Source: VRUE01 sp963715625 (lineage in GTDB: Bacteria; Actinomycetota; Thermoleophilia; Solirubrobacterales; 70-9). From it: a stretch of DNA of 64,000 nt. Positions 47,442 to 56,199 of the stretch are shown here, one piece after another (the first letter of the stretch is position 1; the number at the start of each line of letters is the position of its first letter). The notes below the pieces were generated by a model. The model was not told the DNA's origin and searched no databases. It saw only the letters and a program-made list of their open reading frames with translations. The stretch spans positions 1,116,001 through 1,180,000 of the forward strand of contig OY970260.1 in NCBI GenBank assembly GCA_963715625.1. Reading direction: 5' to 3'. A program made the position numbers and the translations under genes.

Positions 47442-48122
47442 TCACCTATCCCGCGTGACCCGCCGCATCTCGTCCTCCGCTTCCTCGGAGCCGAGATAGG
47501 GCATCAGCACGGCGAAGACGAGGTCGGGGAGGATCCGCTGCAGCTCCGGGCCTCGCCCGGCGCGGATCTCGTCGAAGATCATCGAGGTCGCGCCGCCGAT
47601 CGCGAAGCGGGCGGTATCGGCCGGCAGCTCCTCGCTCTGGCTGGAGTACTCGCGGCCCTCCTCGAGGAACGGGGTGAAGCGGGCGAGGGCCGCGCGGTAG
47701 CGCGCCCGAGCGTCGTCGCCGGCGGCGGTCACCTCGACCATCGCCATCCGCGCGATGTCGGCCTCGGCCGCGAGCAGCTCGACCAGGGCACTGAGGCCGG
47801 CGGCGATCCGCTCGGGCCAGGGCTCGCCGGTCGCCGACTCGAAGGCGCTGGTGACGTGGGCGACGAGGACGTCGATCACGGCGTCGTAGGCCTCGAGGAA
47901 GCAGGCCGCCTTGTCGTCGAACATCTCGTAGAAGGTGGCCCTGGAGACGCCGGCGACCTCGATCACGTCGGTGACCGTCGTCGCCTCGTAGCCCTTTGCC
48001 GCCGCGACCCGCACCATCGCCTCGAGCAGCCGCTCGCGCTGGGAGCGAACCACGTAGGCGCGCGGCAGCCCGTGACGTCCGCTCGGCAGGCGCTCTGGAT
48101 TCGAAGTCGATGACGAATCCAT
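47442..48122 (-). CDS. TetR-family regulator
   Basis: A 226-residue repressor. After an N-terminal arm SGRHGLPRAYVVRSQRERLL comes the helix-turn-helix (TTVTDVIEVAGVSRATFYEM, residues about 47-66) and a C-terminal ligand domain ending VLMPYLGSEEAEDEM. The ATG at 48122 is preferred; the frame is open further upstream without family similarity. The arm motif and the closing PYLGSE are shared with the other TetR proteins at 49.5-52.3 kb, so they are paralogues. Confidence 0.88.
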   Translation of the reverse strand: MDSSSTSNPERLPSGRHGLPRAYVVRSQRERLLEAMVRVAAAKGYEATTVTDVIEVAGVSRATFYEMFDDKAACFLEAYDAVIDVLVAHVTSAFESATGEPWPERIAAGLSALVELLAAEADIARMAMVEVTAAGDDARARYRAALARFTPFLEEGREYSSQSEELPADTARFAIGGATSMIFDEIRAGRGPELQRILPDLVFAVLMPYLGSEEAEDEMRRVTRDR

Positions 48123-48231
48123 GCAGTCAGCGTAGGGCAGCGGCGGCGGACTGTCCAACGGGTTTCGCAGACAATCGCCCAGCCCTCTCCACAGCGTCCA
48201 ACGGCCCCTCTCCAATGCCTACACTGCGGCA

Positions 48232-49479
48232 ATGAAGATCGGGATCGTCGGCCTCGGATACGTCGGCCTGCCGCTCGCCGTCGCCTTTGCCGAGGCGGGG
48301 GACGAGGTGGTCGGGCTCGACACCGACCCCCGCAAGATCGAGGGCCTGAACGCCGGCCGCAGCCACGTCGAGGACATCTCCGACGCTGCGCTCGCGCCGC
48401 TGGGGGAGCGCCTGCGGGCGACCTCCAACCAGGCCGATCTCGCCTCCTGCGAAGCGATCGTCATCTGCGTTCCGACGCCGCTCACCGGCTCGCGCGAGCC
48501 CGACCTCACCTACATGCTCGAGTCGGCCACGGCCCTCTCCGGCGTGCTGCAGCCCGAGCAGCTGATCGTGCTCGAGTCGACCACCTACCCGGGCACCACC
48601 CGCGAGCGGCTGCTGCCGATCCTCGAGGAGTCCGGCCTCTCCGCCGGGCGCGACTTCCACCTCGCCTTCTCCCCCGAGCGGATAGACCCGGGCCGCACCG
48701 ACTACACGGTCCGCACCATGCCGAAGCTCGTCGGCGGCCTCACGCCGGCGTGCTCGGAGCGCGCCGAGGCCCTCTACTCGCGGATCTGCGACGAGGTTGT
48801 GGTCCTGACGACGCCAGAGGCGGCCGAGCTGTCGAAGCTCCTGGAGAACATCTTCCGCTCGGTCAACATCGCCCTCGTCAACGAGCTGGCGCAGCTCTGC
48901 GACCGGCTCGGGATCGACGTCTGGGAGGTGATCGACGCGGCCTCCACCAAGCCCTTCGGCTTCATGCGCTTCGACCCCGGCCCCGGGATGGGCGGCCACT
49001 GCCTGCCGGTCGACCCGTTCTACCTCGCCTTCAAGGCGCGCGAGCACGATTTCTACCCGGAGTTCATCGAGCTCGCCGGCAAGGTCAACCAGACCCAGCC
49101 GGCTTTCTGCGTGGAGCGGATCGCTCGCGCGCTGAACGAGGCCGGCAAGCCGGTCAGGGGCTCGAAGATCCTCCTCCTCGGCGTCAGCTACAAGGCCGGT
49201 GTCGGCGACATCCGCGAGGCCCCGGCGCTGGCGATCGCCAAGCGCCTGATCGACCTCGGCGGCGACGTCTCCTACCACGACCCCCACGTCCCTCACGTCT
49301 CCGACCTCGGTCTGAGCTCGGCCGAGCTGGACGGGGCGCTCTCCTCCGCCGACGCGGTCGCCATCGTCACCGCCCACCCAGGCCTCGACTACGAGGATGT
49401 CGTGTCGACCGCCCCGCTCGTGGTCGACTTCCGCGGCGTCACCCGCGGTATCGAGGCAAAGAACCTGGTCAGGCTTTAG
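48232..49479 (+). CDS. UDP-sugar 6-dehydrogenase (UDP-GlcNAc/UDP-glucose type)
   Basis: A 415-residue NAD-dependent enzyme oxidising C6 of a UDP-sugar to a uronic acid. The N-terminal GIVGLGYVGLPLAVAFAEAG binds NAD, ESTTYPGTT and FSPERIDPGRT follow, and the catalytic cysteine is in GPGMGGHCLPVDPFY near residue 257. GVSYKAGVGDIREAPAL marks the C-terminal domain. It resembles the WbpA/TviB group and would supply uronic sugars to the surface glycan made by the genes at 32-45 kb. Confidence 0.92.
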   Translation: MKIGIVGLGYVGLPLAVAFAEAGDEVVGLDTDPRKIEGLNAGRSHVEDISDAALAPLGERLRATSNQADLASCEAIVICVPTPLTGSREPDLTYMLESATALSGVLQPEQLIVLESTTYPGTTRERLLPILEESGLSAGRDFHLAFSPERIDPGRTDYTVRTMPKLVGGLTPACSERAEALYSRICDEVVVLTTPEAAELSKLLENIFRSVNIALVNELAQLCDRLGIDVWEVIDAASTKPFGFMRFDPGPGMGGHCLPVDPFYLAFKAREHDFYPEFIELAGKVNQTQPAFCVERIARALNEAGKPVRGSKILLLGVSYKAGVGDIREAPALAIAKRLIDLGGDVSYHDPHVPHVSDLGLSSAELDGALSSADAVAIVTAHPGLDYEDVVSTAPLVVDFRGVTRGIEAKNLVRL

Positions 49480-50161
49480 CCGCCTGCATCTCCTGCTCGG
49501 CGACCTCCGAGCCGAAGTAGGGCAGCACGGCGAAGTACATGAACTCGGGCAGCAGCTCGCGGAAGCCCTCCCCGGCCCCCGTCGCCAGCCGGGCGTGGAC
49601 GACCGAGTGGATGCCGGCGACGATGCCCTCCGGGGCGATCGGCGGCGGCGACTCCCCCCCGCCGGGGGCGACTCGCGCCGAATCGATGAAATCGGTGATC
49701 CGCTCCATCACCTGGGAGCGTTTCCCGAGCGCCTCGGGCCCTGCTGCATGGACCTCGACGAGCAGGGCTCGGCCGAGATCGGGCTCGCTGTCGAGTGCCT
49801 GCAGCAGGGCGCCGAGGCCTGCGCGCAATTTCCCCTGCCAAGTTCTCTCCGGGGCGGCCGCGGCCAGCACCTGGTCTTCCAGCCGCTCCATGCCGAGGTC
49901 GAACGCCGCCAGGTAGCAGGCCTCCTTGTCGGGGAAGAGGTCGTAGAAGGCCTGGCGGTAGAGGCCGGTCGAATCGAGCACCGTCCGCACCGACGTCGCG
50001 TCGTAGCCGTTCGACCCGACCGAGTGGAGCATCCCCTCCAGGATCCTTTCGCGCTTGGGTGAAGTCACCAGCTTGAGTGTGGAAGCGTGGGGAATCGCCG
50101 TCCCCATCGCGCCGGCATCCTCAGCCCCTGCCAGGACCTTGGTTGCGGCCTGCTCTCCCAT
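49469..50161 (-). CDS. TetR-family regulator
   Basis: A 230-residue TetR protein. HTH region TSVRTVLDSTGLYRQAFYDL (about residues 56-75), C-terminal part ending FMYFAVLPYFGSEVAEQEMQ. ATG at 50161 has AGGAAGGA five bases upstream. It lacks the GRHxL arm of its neighbours but shares the PYFGSE close. It overlaps the end of the UDP-sugar dehydrogenase by 11 bases and is divergent from the TetR gene at 50261. Confidence 0.88.
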   Translation of the reverse strand: MGEQAATKVLAGAEDAGAMGTAIPHASTLKLVTSPKRERILEGMLHSVGSNGYDATSVRTVLDSTGLYRQAFYDLFPDKEACYLAAFDLGMERLEDQVLAAAAPERTWQGKLRAGLGALLQALDSEPDLGRALLVEVHAAGPEALGKRSQVMERITDFIDSARVAPGGGESPPPIAPEGIVAGIHSVVHARLATGAGEGFRELLPEFMYFAVLPYFGSEVAEQEMQAAKA

Positions 50162-50215
50162 TCCGATCCTTCCTCTGCTCGATCAAGGGAACCGCTTGTC
50201 TGGGCCTCGGTACTC

Positions 50216-50235
50216 TACCGGTATTCGGCCGATAC
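50216..50235. promoter_or_regulatory. Candidate TetR operator
   Basis: Between the two divergent TetR genes lie TACCGGTA (50216-50223) and the overlapping near-palindrome GTATTCGGCCGATAC (50221-50235). This 99-base divergent promoter region is the expected operator site. Binding is inferred only from symmetry and position. Confidence 0.35.
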
Positions 50236-50260
50236 GTCCAGCTTGGCATAAGGAACTGCT

Positions 50261-50953
50261 GTGGGTACCCTGGCCTTCGTGGCCGATCGCGCTCCTCAAG
50301 CGACCAGGGTGCCGCCGGGAAGGCACCCGCTCTCGCGCGAGTTCATCACCCAGCACCAGCGCGCCCGGATCATCGCCGCCCTCGCCGAGGAGACCGTGGA
50401 GAAGGGCTACCGGGCCGTGACCGTCGCCGACATCGTGCGCCGGGCGGGGATCGCCCGCAACACCTTCTACGAGAACTTCTCCTCCAAGGAGGACTGCTTT
50501 CTCGCCGCTTCGGAGTACACGGTGACGGAGGCTCTGCGGCGGGTGGTCAACGCCGCCAGCAAGGTCGATAGCTGGCCGGCCCGCGTGAACGCCGGCCTCG
50601 CGGCCTTCCTCCACTACGTCGCCGGGGAGCCCGCGCTCGCCCGCACCTGCATCGTCGAGGCGCTCTCCGCCGGCCCGGCCGCGGTCGAGCGCTACGAGCG
50701 CTCGATTCAGGCCTTCGTGCCGCTGTTCCGCATGGGCCGCAAGGTCTCGCCGAAGGGCGACGAGCTGCCGGACACCTTGGAGGAGACGATCGTAGGCGGA
50801 ATCTTCTGGATCCTCTACCAGCGCATGATCATGGGGCAGGCCGAGCAGATCGAGGGCCTGCTGCCGGAGCTGGTGGAGTTCTCGCTCACTCCTTACCTCG
50901 GTGCCGAGGCGGCCAAGCGGACCTCAGCCGAAGCACCGCCGACAGCGGGCTGA
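50261..50953 (+). CDS. TetR-family regulator
   Basis: A 230-residue TetR protein with arm PPGRHPLSREFITQHQRARI, HTH VTVADIVRRAGIARNTFYEN (about residues 53-72) and ligand domain ending VEFSLTPYLGAEAAK. The GTG at 50261 has AAGGA at 50250-50254. It is a close paralogue of the second half of the fused protein that follows: both have LARxCxVEAL, GPxxVERY and SLTPYLG/TLTPYLG in the same places. Confidence 0.9.
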   Translation: MGTLAFVADRAPQATRVPPGRHPLSREFITQHQRARIIAALAEETVEKGYRAVTVADIVRRAGIARNTFYENFSSKEDCFLAASEYTVTEALRRVVNAASKVDSWPARVNAGLAAFLHYVAGEPALARTCIVEALSAGPAAVERYERSIQAFVPLFRMGRKVSPKGDELPDTLEETIVGGIFWILYQRMIMGQAEQIEGLLPELVEFSLTPYLGAEAAKRTSAEAPPTAG

Positions 50954-50981
50954 GCCTGGGGGGCGGGGACTGGGGGCTCTA

Positions 50982-52340
50982 GTGCTCGACGTAGAGACAC
51001 GCGAGCGCACCGCCGGCTCCGAGCGCGAGCGCATTCTCGCCGCGCTGGTCGAGATCGCCGCAGAGCGCGGCTACGCCGAGACCACGGTGGAGACGATCCT
51101 CGAGAAGGCCGGCGTCGACCGACCCGCCTTCGACCGTCATTTCCGCAGCAAGTACGACTGCTTCCTCACCGCCTGGCAGGAGATGAACGAGACCTGCATG
51201 CAGGCGATGCTGGTCGCCTACAACAGTCACGAGCAGTGGCCCGACAAGCTGCGCGCGGTCGCCTGCGAGGTCGTCGAATCGCTGCGCGGCGACCCAAGCC
51301 GCGCGACCTTCTCGGTCGAGGTGCTGGCGGCGGGCGATGCCGCCCGCGCCCGCCGCGACATGACGATGCGGGTGATCGCCTCCCTGATCGACGCCGGCCG
51401 CAACGAGATGGAGGATCCCGAGTCGGTTCCCCACACGACAGCGGAGGCGCTCGCCGGGTCGGCCTACGGCCAGGTCTACTCGAGGATCGTGCAGGGCCGC
51501 GCCGACGAGCTGCCGGGGCTGGTGCCTCAGCTGATGTCCGCCGCCGTGATGCCCTATCTCGGGCTGGAGGCTGCAATGTCCGAGCTGAGCCGGGGGTTCG
51601 ACCCTCCGGCGCGATATCGTCGGGACGTGGCCAAACGCACCTCCTCCTCCAAGTCCGGCGCCGCGACGAGTGCCGAGGACTACCCGCCCGAGCTCTCGCG
51701 CCTGCCGCCGGGTCGGCACGGCCTTCCGCGCGAGTTCGTCGTCCACAACCAGCGCGAGCGGTTGGTGGCGGGCCTCGCCGAGGCGATCGCCGAGAACGGC
51801 TATTCAGGCACGACGATCGCCCACATCACCAGGCACGCCGCCGTTTCCCGCCGTACCTTCTACGAGCACTTCTCCAGCAAGGACGAGTGCTTCGTCGCCG
51901 CCTACGACACGGTCATGACCGAGTTGCGCGAGCGCGTTTCGGAGGGCTTCGAGGAGGCCGAGGACTGGCCGCACGCGGTGCGGGCGGGAATCGCGGCGAT
52001 GCTCGCCTTCCTCGCCGCCGAGCCGCACCTCGCCCGCCTCTGCATGGTCGAGGCGCTGGTCGCCGGGCCGGTCGTGGTCGAGCGCTACGACGCCGCGATC
52101 CAGAGCTTCGTCCCCTACTTCCAGAGCGGCCGCGAGGGCCGCCCCCCCGAGGTGCTCGCCCGCCTCTCGCCGACCACCGAGGAGGCACTGGTGGGCGGCA
52201 TGGTCTCGCTGATCTCCCGCCGCATCATCGCCGGCAAGACAGAGGAGCTCGAGGAGCTCCTCCCCGATCTGGTCGAGTTCACCCTCACGCCCTATCTCGG
52301 CAGTGAGGAAGCGGCCAAGATCGCCCACGAGAAGGACTGA
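50982..52340 (+). CDS. Fused double TetR regulator
   Basis: One 452-residue frame holds two complete TetR units. Unit 1 (about 1-210) has SERERILAALVEIAAERGYA, HTH TTVETILEKAGVDRPAFDRH and ends VMPYLGLEAAM. A Ser/Lys-rich linker (KRTSSSKSG) leads to unit 2 (about 245-452), with PPGRHGLPREFVVHNQRERL, HTH TTIAHITRHAAVSRRTFYEH and TLTPYLGSEEAAK. TetR proteins normally dimerise, so this may be a single-chain pseudo-dimer. No stop or frame change separates the halves. GTG at 50982 is the likely start. Confidence 0.9.
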   Translation: MLDVETRERTAGSERERILAALVEIAAERGYAETTVETILEKAGVDRPAFDRHFRSKYDCFLTAWQEMNETCMQAMLVAYNSHEQWPDKLRAVACEVVESLRGDPSRATFSVEVLAAGDAARARRDMTMRVIASLIDAGRNEMEDPESVPHTTAEALAGSAYGQVYSRIVQGRADELPGLVPQLMSAAVMPYLGLEAAMSELSRGFDPPARYRRDVAKRTSSSKSGAATSAEDYPPELSRLPPGRHGLPREFVVHNQRERLVAGLAEAIAENGYSGTTIAHITRHAAVSRRTFYEHFSSKDECFVAAYDTVMTELRERVSEGFEEAEDWPHAVRAGIAAMLAFLAAEPHLARLCMVEALVAGPVVVERYDAAIQSFVPYFQSGREGRPPEVLARLSPTTEEALVGGMVSLISRRIIAGKTEELEELLPDLVEFTLTPYLGSEEAAKIAHEKD

Positions 52341-52433
52341 GCGGAGCCGTGCGCGCTTCGGGCGCGTCAGAATTTTCTCTTCCGTGACGATCCGCGCACC
52401 ACGGGTGCGGAAGCGCCTGCGACAATAGGTTTC

Positions 52434-52772
52434 GTGTTCGACCGGCGCCGCCCTCTTCGTGAGTTGATCCGAACCCAGCACAGGGAGTTCATGCTCTACC
52501 AGGAGAAGCGGGACGAGGAAAGCCGCAAGCGGGACGAGGAAAGCCGCAAGCGGGACGAGGAAAGCCGCAAGCGGGACGAGGAGTTCCGCCGGCGGGACGA
52601 GGAGATGCGGGAGTTCAACCGCGAGATCCTCCTGCGCAACGAGAAGGTCTACACGGCCGTGATCGCCGAGATGGAAGAGGGCCGGAAGCAGCTGGCGGAA
52701 GGGACCAAGCAGATCCAGGCGAACACGCGAGCGGTCCTGAGCGTGCTCGACCGGCTCGACGAAGCCGCTTGA
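52434..52772 (+). CDS. Charged coiled-coil protein with tandem heptads
   Basis: A 112-residue, probably cytoplasmic protein. Residues about 24-59 contain five seven-residue units of the type KRDEESR, coded by 21-bp repeats, three of them identical. The remainder (EMEEGRKQLAEGTKQIQANT) is also helical and coiled-coil-like. It resembles small coiled-coil proteins of unknown role. GTG start at 52434 without a strong Shine-Dalgarno. Confidence 0.65.
   Translation: MFDRRRPLRELIRTQHREFMLYQEKRDEESRKRDEESRKRDEESRKRDEEFRRRDEEMREFNREILLRNEKVYTAVIAEMEEGRKQLAEGTKQIQANTRAVLSVLDRLDEAA
52506..52610 (+). repeat. 21-bp tandem repeats inside coiled-coil gene
   Basis: Five consecutive 21-bp units: 52506-52526, 52527-52547 and 52548-52568 are identical, and 52569-52589 and 52590-52610 are diverged. 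Each adds one heptad, so changes in copy number would lengthen or shorten the coil without breaking the frame. Confidence 0.95.
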
Positions 52773-52846
52773 TTTCGTCGGCATCTTGTTTCGGCCGGCG
52801 GTGAGTTCGACGGCTCGCTTCGAGCCGAGCGTGGCCTCTCGCTAGG

Positions 52847-54371
52847 GTGACGAAACCGATGAGGCAAGCGACGAAATTGGAGGGGGCGGCGACCGTGGAG
52901 AACGAGGACCGAACCCGCTGGCTCGCCCTCTACGTGCTCTGCGCGGGGATGCTGATGATCGTCCTCGACGTGACCATCGTCAACGTCGCCCTGCCGACGA
53001 TCCAGGACAGCCTCGGCTTCTCCCAGAGCAGCCTCGCCTGGGTCGTCAACGCCTACCTGATCCCCTTCGGCGGCCTCTTGCTGCTGGCCGGCCGGCTCGG
53101 CGACCTGTTCGGCCAGCGGCGCATGTTCCTGATCGGCCTCGGCGGTCTTCACCGCCGCCTCGCTGCTCTGCGCCGCCGCCGAGAGCCAGGCGATGCTGAT
53201 CGGCGGCCGCTTCTTCGCCGGCGTCGGGGGGGCGATGGCGTCGGCGGTGATCCTCGGCATGATCGTGACCATGTTCCCCGAGCCGCGGGAGCAGGCGAAA
53301 GCGATCGGCGTCTACGGCTTCGTCGCCTCGGCCGGCGGCTCGATCGGCCTGCTCTTGGGTGGCGCCCTGACCCAGGCGATCAGCTGGCACTGGATCTTCA
53401 TCATCAACCTTCCGATCGGGCTCGCCACCGCCTACGGCGCCCTGCGCCTGGTCGAGGGCAGGCCCGGGATCGGCTTCGCGGCCGGCGCCGACATCCCCGG
53501 CGCGGCGCTGATCACCAGCTCGCTGATGCTCGGCGTCTACACGATCCTCGGCATCGCCGAGCACGGCTGGGGCTCGGCCCAGACCCTGGTCCTCGGCGCG
53601 ATCTCGTTCGCTCTCGGCGCCGCCTTCGTCGCCCGCCAGGCGCGGATCGAGAACCCGCTGATGCCGCTGCGCCTCTTCCGCTCGCGCAACGTCGCCGGGG
53701 CCAACGCGATCCAGGCGCTGCTGGTCGCCGGCATGTTCGGCATGTTCTTCCTCGGCGCGCTCTACCTGCAGCGGATCCTCGGCTACGACGCGCTGCAGGT
53801 GGGCCTCGCCTTCCTGCCGGCGACGATCGTGATGGGCACGCTCTCGCTCGGCTTCTCGGAAAAGCTGATCATGCGCTTCGGCCCGAAGACGACCCTGATC
53901 CCGGGCGTGATCATGGTCGGCGTCGGCCTGCTTCTCCTCGCCCGCACGCCGGTCGAGGGCGACTACATCCTCGATCTCCTGGCCCCGATGCTGCTGGTCG
54001 GGCTCGGCGTCGGCACCGCCTTCCCCTCGCTGATGACGCTGGCGATGTCGGGTGCGACGCGGGAGGACTCCGGGCTCGCCTCGGGCCTGGTCAACACCAG
54101 CATGCAGGCCGGCGGCGCGATCGGGCTGGCGGTGCTGGCGACGCTGGCGACCGAGCGGACCGACGGTCGGCTCGCCGAGGGCGCCGGGCAGCTTGCCGCG
54201 CTCAACTCCGGCTACCACCTCGCCTACGTCGTCGGCGCGGTCCTGATCGCGATCGCCACCGTGGTCGCGGTGACGGTCTTGAAACCGGCGCCGATGCCCT
54301 CGCCCGAGGCGATGGCGGCGATGGAGCCCGAGCGGGCGGAGGAGGGCGAGCCCGCCTACTCTGAGGCCTGA
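52847..54371 (+). CDS. MFS drug exporter (EmrB/QacA type), needs a one-base correction
   Basis: A 14-helix DHA2-type exporter. Helix 1 with the motif LDVTIVNVALPTIQDSLGFS, then SLAWVVNAYLIPFGGLLLLA and GRLGDLFGQRRMF (motif A) are in one frame. From about 53141 an extra G shifts the frame, and the protein continues with SQAMLIGGRFFAGVGGAMA to the stop at 54371. Corrected, it is about 507 residues. It follows the TetR cluster, a likely source of its regulator. The start at GTG 52847 is uncertain (GTG 52895 also possible). Confidence 0.85.
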
Positions 54372-54379
54372 GCACAGCC

Positions 54380-54426
54380 TTCCGGTGCGCCTTATCCCCT
54401 TATGGCGGGGATAAGGCGCACCGGAA
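54380..54426. repeat. Palindromic repeat family A, copy 3
   Basis: TTCCGGTGCGCCTTATCCCC (54380-54399) is perfectly complementary to 54407-54426, a 20-bp stem. Compared with copies 1 and 2, one T:A pair has become C:G on both arms and the stem is longer at the loop end, so pairing is preserved despite sequence change. Confidence 0.85.
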
Positions 54427-54437
54427 CGGGTTTCAGT

Positions 54438-54484
54438 CTTGGGAGGGCGCCGAGGCGCCGCCGGGAGTCCCCGCACCTCCCAAG
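54438..54484. repeat. Hairpin between convergent genes
   Basis: CTTGGGAGG (54438-54446) pairs with CCTCCCAAG (54476-54484), and GGCGCC occurs twice inside. It directly overlaps the next palindrome, so the 175-base gap 54372-54546 is almost entirely palindromic. Confidence 0.6.
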
Positions 54485-54529
54485 GTGCAACGCGTAGCGG
54501 TCCCACAGGGACCACAAAACGTTGCACCT
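54483..54529. repeat. Palindromic repeat family C, copy 2
   Basis: Arms 54483-54504 and 54508-54529 match in 18 of 22 positions and begin with AGGTGCAACG, the family C motif also seen at 42853-42895 and 58412-58456. Confidence 0.7.
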
Positions 54530-54546
54530 CGATTGGGAGGCTTGGG

Positions 54547-55353
54547 TCAGCCGGCGGCTTCGGCGCGCTTGAGGCCCCCGCGCGCCCAGAAGGCGAAGAG
54601 CACCGGCAGGGCGAAGGCGATCGCGAAGGCGAGCGCGACGAGGGCCGGTTCGCCGGAGATGAAGCCGCGGCCCGCCTCGAGCAGTGCTGTCACCGGGTTG
54701 ACCGCGGCGACGGCGTGGATCCAGCCGCTGAGCAGGCTGAGCGGGACGTAGACCGGCGCCAGGAAGAGGATCAGGAAGACGGGGAACTGCATCAGCGGGC
54801 CGCCCTGGATCGAGCGGACGCGCATCGCCACCCCGGCCGCCCACAGCGTTGCCGCCAGGTTGGTCAGCACAGCGAGGACGAAGAGCCCGAAGAGGTCGAC
54901 GCCGCTGCCGCCGACCTGCATTCCCGCGCCCAGCGCGATCGCGGTGAGGATCGTCCAGGTGATCAGGGCCCGGGTGATGGCAGCGAGCGCGTACCCCGCG
55001 ACGATCCCCTTGCGGTTCGCCGCAGCCAGCAGGTAGCGGTTGGCGAAGCCGATCTCGAAGTCGCGGGCCATTGCGAAGCCGGTGAAGACGCCGCCGAAGG
55101 CGGCCGACTGGAGCAGGACGAAGACGAACTGGAACGCGGTGTAGCCGCTGGGGAAGTCGAAGCCCGGGACGCCCGAGATCGCCGAGAGCCCGCCGGCGAA
55201 GGCGACGAAGAAGAAGAGCGGGAAGACGATCGCGGGCACGAGGAAGGCCGGGTTGGAGAGGAAGTTGTGGACGCTGCGCCAGGCCACCGCGAGGGCGACG
55301 TCGCGGAAGCGGGCGACCCGGGGGCCTGCGGCGGCGGCCGCGGCCGCGCTCAC
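54547..55353 (-). CDS. ABC-2 type exporter permease (second)
   Basis: A 268-residue permease of the DrrB/ABC-2 class: six helices, with VFPLFFFVAFAGGL near residue 42, FTGFAMARDFEIGFANRYLL near residue 88 and AVAAVNPVTALLEAGRGFIS near residue 222, the typical closing motif. GTG at 55353 overlaps the first permease's stop (GTGA). It probably forms a heterodimeric channel with its neighbour. Confidence 0.88.
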   Translation of the reverse strand: MSAAAAAAAGPRVARFRDVALAVAWRSVHNFLSNPAFLVPAIVFPLFFFVAFAGGLSAISGVPGFDFPSGYTAFQFVFVLLQSAAFGGVFTGFAMARDFEIGFANRYLLAAANRKGIVAGYALAAITRALITWTILTAIALGAGMQVGGSGVDLFGLFVLAVLTNLAATLWAAGVAMRVRSIQGGPLMQFPVFLILFLAPVYVPLSLLSGWIHAVAAVNPVTALLEAGRGFISGEPALVALAFAIAFALPVLFAFWARGGLKRAEAAG

Positions 55354-56132
55354 GTCCGCACCAGCCTCGTCTTCAGGGCCCTGGTCGCGGCCAGCATGCC
55401 CAGCGCCAGCACCGTGGCCGCGATCCCGAACCCGAGCGCGAGCGCATCCGGCTCCCAGCCTTCGAAGAGCAGCGAGCGGAACGCCTCGAGCAGGTAGGTG
55501 ACCGGGTTGACCGTGGCCACCTTGCGGAACCAGTCGGCCTGGATCAGGTCGAGCGGCAGCGCCATCGCCGAGATGAAGAGGAAGACGAAGAAGACCGGGA
55601 AGAGGCTCTGCACCGCCTCGCCCGAGCCGGTGCGCAGCGCGGCGAAGAGGCCGATCGAGCCGAAGGCGATCGTCACCGAGACCGAGAGGGCGACGATGAC
55701 GAGGGCGCCGGCGAACCCGGTGACCAGTTCGGCGCCCGCGGCGAGGCCGACGATCAGGTAGGTCGCCGCCTGGACCAGGCCCAGCACGACCGCTCCGGCC
55801 AGCAGCCCGCTGAGCAGCGCCGTGCCGCGCAACGGGGTCAGCGCCAGCCGGTCGAGGAAGCCGGTCTCGATGTCGCGCGCGAGGTCGGTGCCCGAGTTCA
55901 TCACCGAGAACAGCGCGCCCTGGACGAAGGGCACGGCGAGGGCGAAGGTGAGGTAGGAGTCGGTGGGGAAGCCGGGCAGGCCGGTCGTGCTTTTGAGCCC
56001 ACCCGAGTTGACCGCGAGCAGGAACATCGGGAAGACCAGCGCGGGCACGATCTGCGCCGGCTGGCGCATCGTGCGGAGGACCGAGCGCCGGGCGAGCTGC
56101 CCGACCTGCGTGCGCAGCCGGCGGTCGCTCAT
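55350..56132 (-). CDS. ABC-2 type exporter permease (first)
   Basis: A 260-residue DrrB-like permease: VLRTMRQPAQIVPALVFPMF near residue 19, SGTDLARDIETGFLDRLALT near residue 80 and KVATVNPVTYLLEAFRSLLF near residue 205. ATG at 56132 is preferred over the longer frame from 56159. It is the middle gene of an ATPase-permease-permease operon that would export a drug, lipid or secondary metabolite. Confidence 0.88.
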   Translation of the reverse strand: MSDRRLRTQVGQLARRSVLRTMRQPAQIVPALVFPMFLLAVNSGGLKSTTGLPGFPTDSYLTFALAVPFVQGALFSVMNSGTDLARDIETGFLDRLALTPLRGTALLSGLLAGAVVLGLVQAATYLIVGLAAGAELVTGFAGALVIVALSVSVTIAFGSIGLFAALRTGSGEAVQSLFPVFFVFLFISAMALPLDLIQADWFRKVATVNPVTYLLEAFRSLLFEGWEPDALALGFGIAATVLALGMLAATRALKTRLVRT

Positions 56133-56199
56133 AGAGGGCCTTCGCGCCCCGGTCTCCACGGATCGAACGACCGGCGATCACCGTGACGATCGGGGCGTC

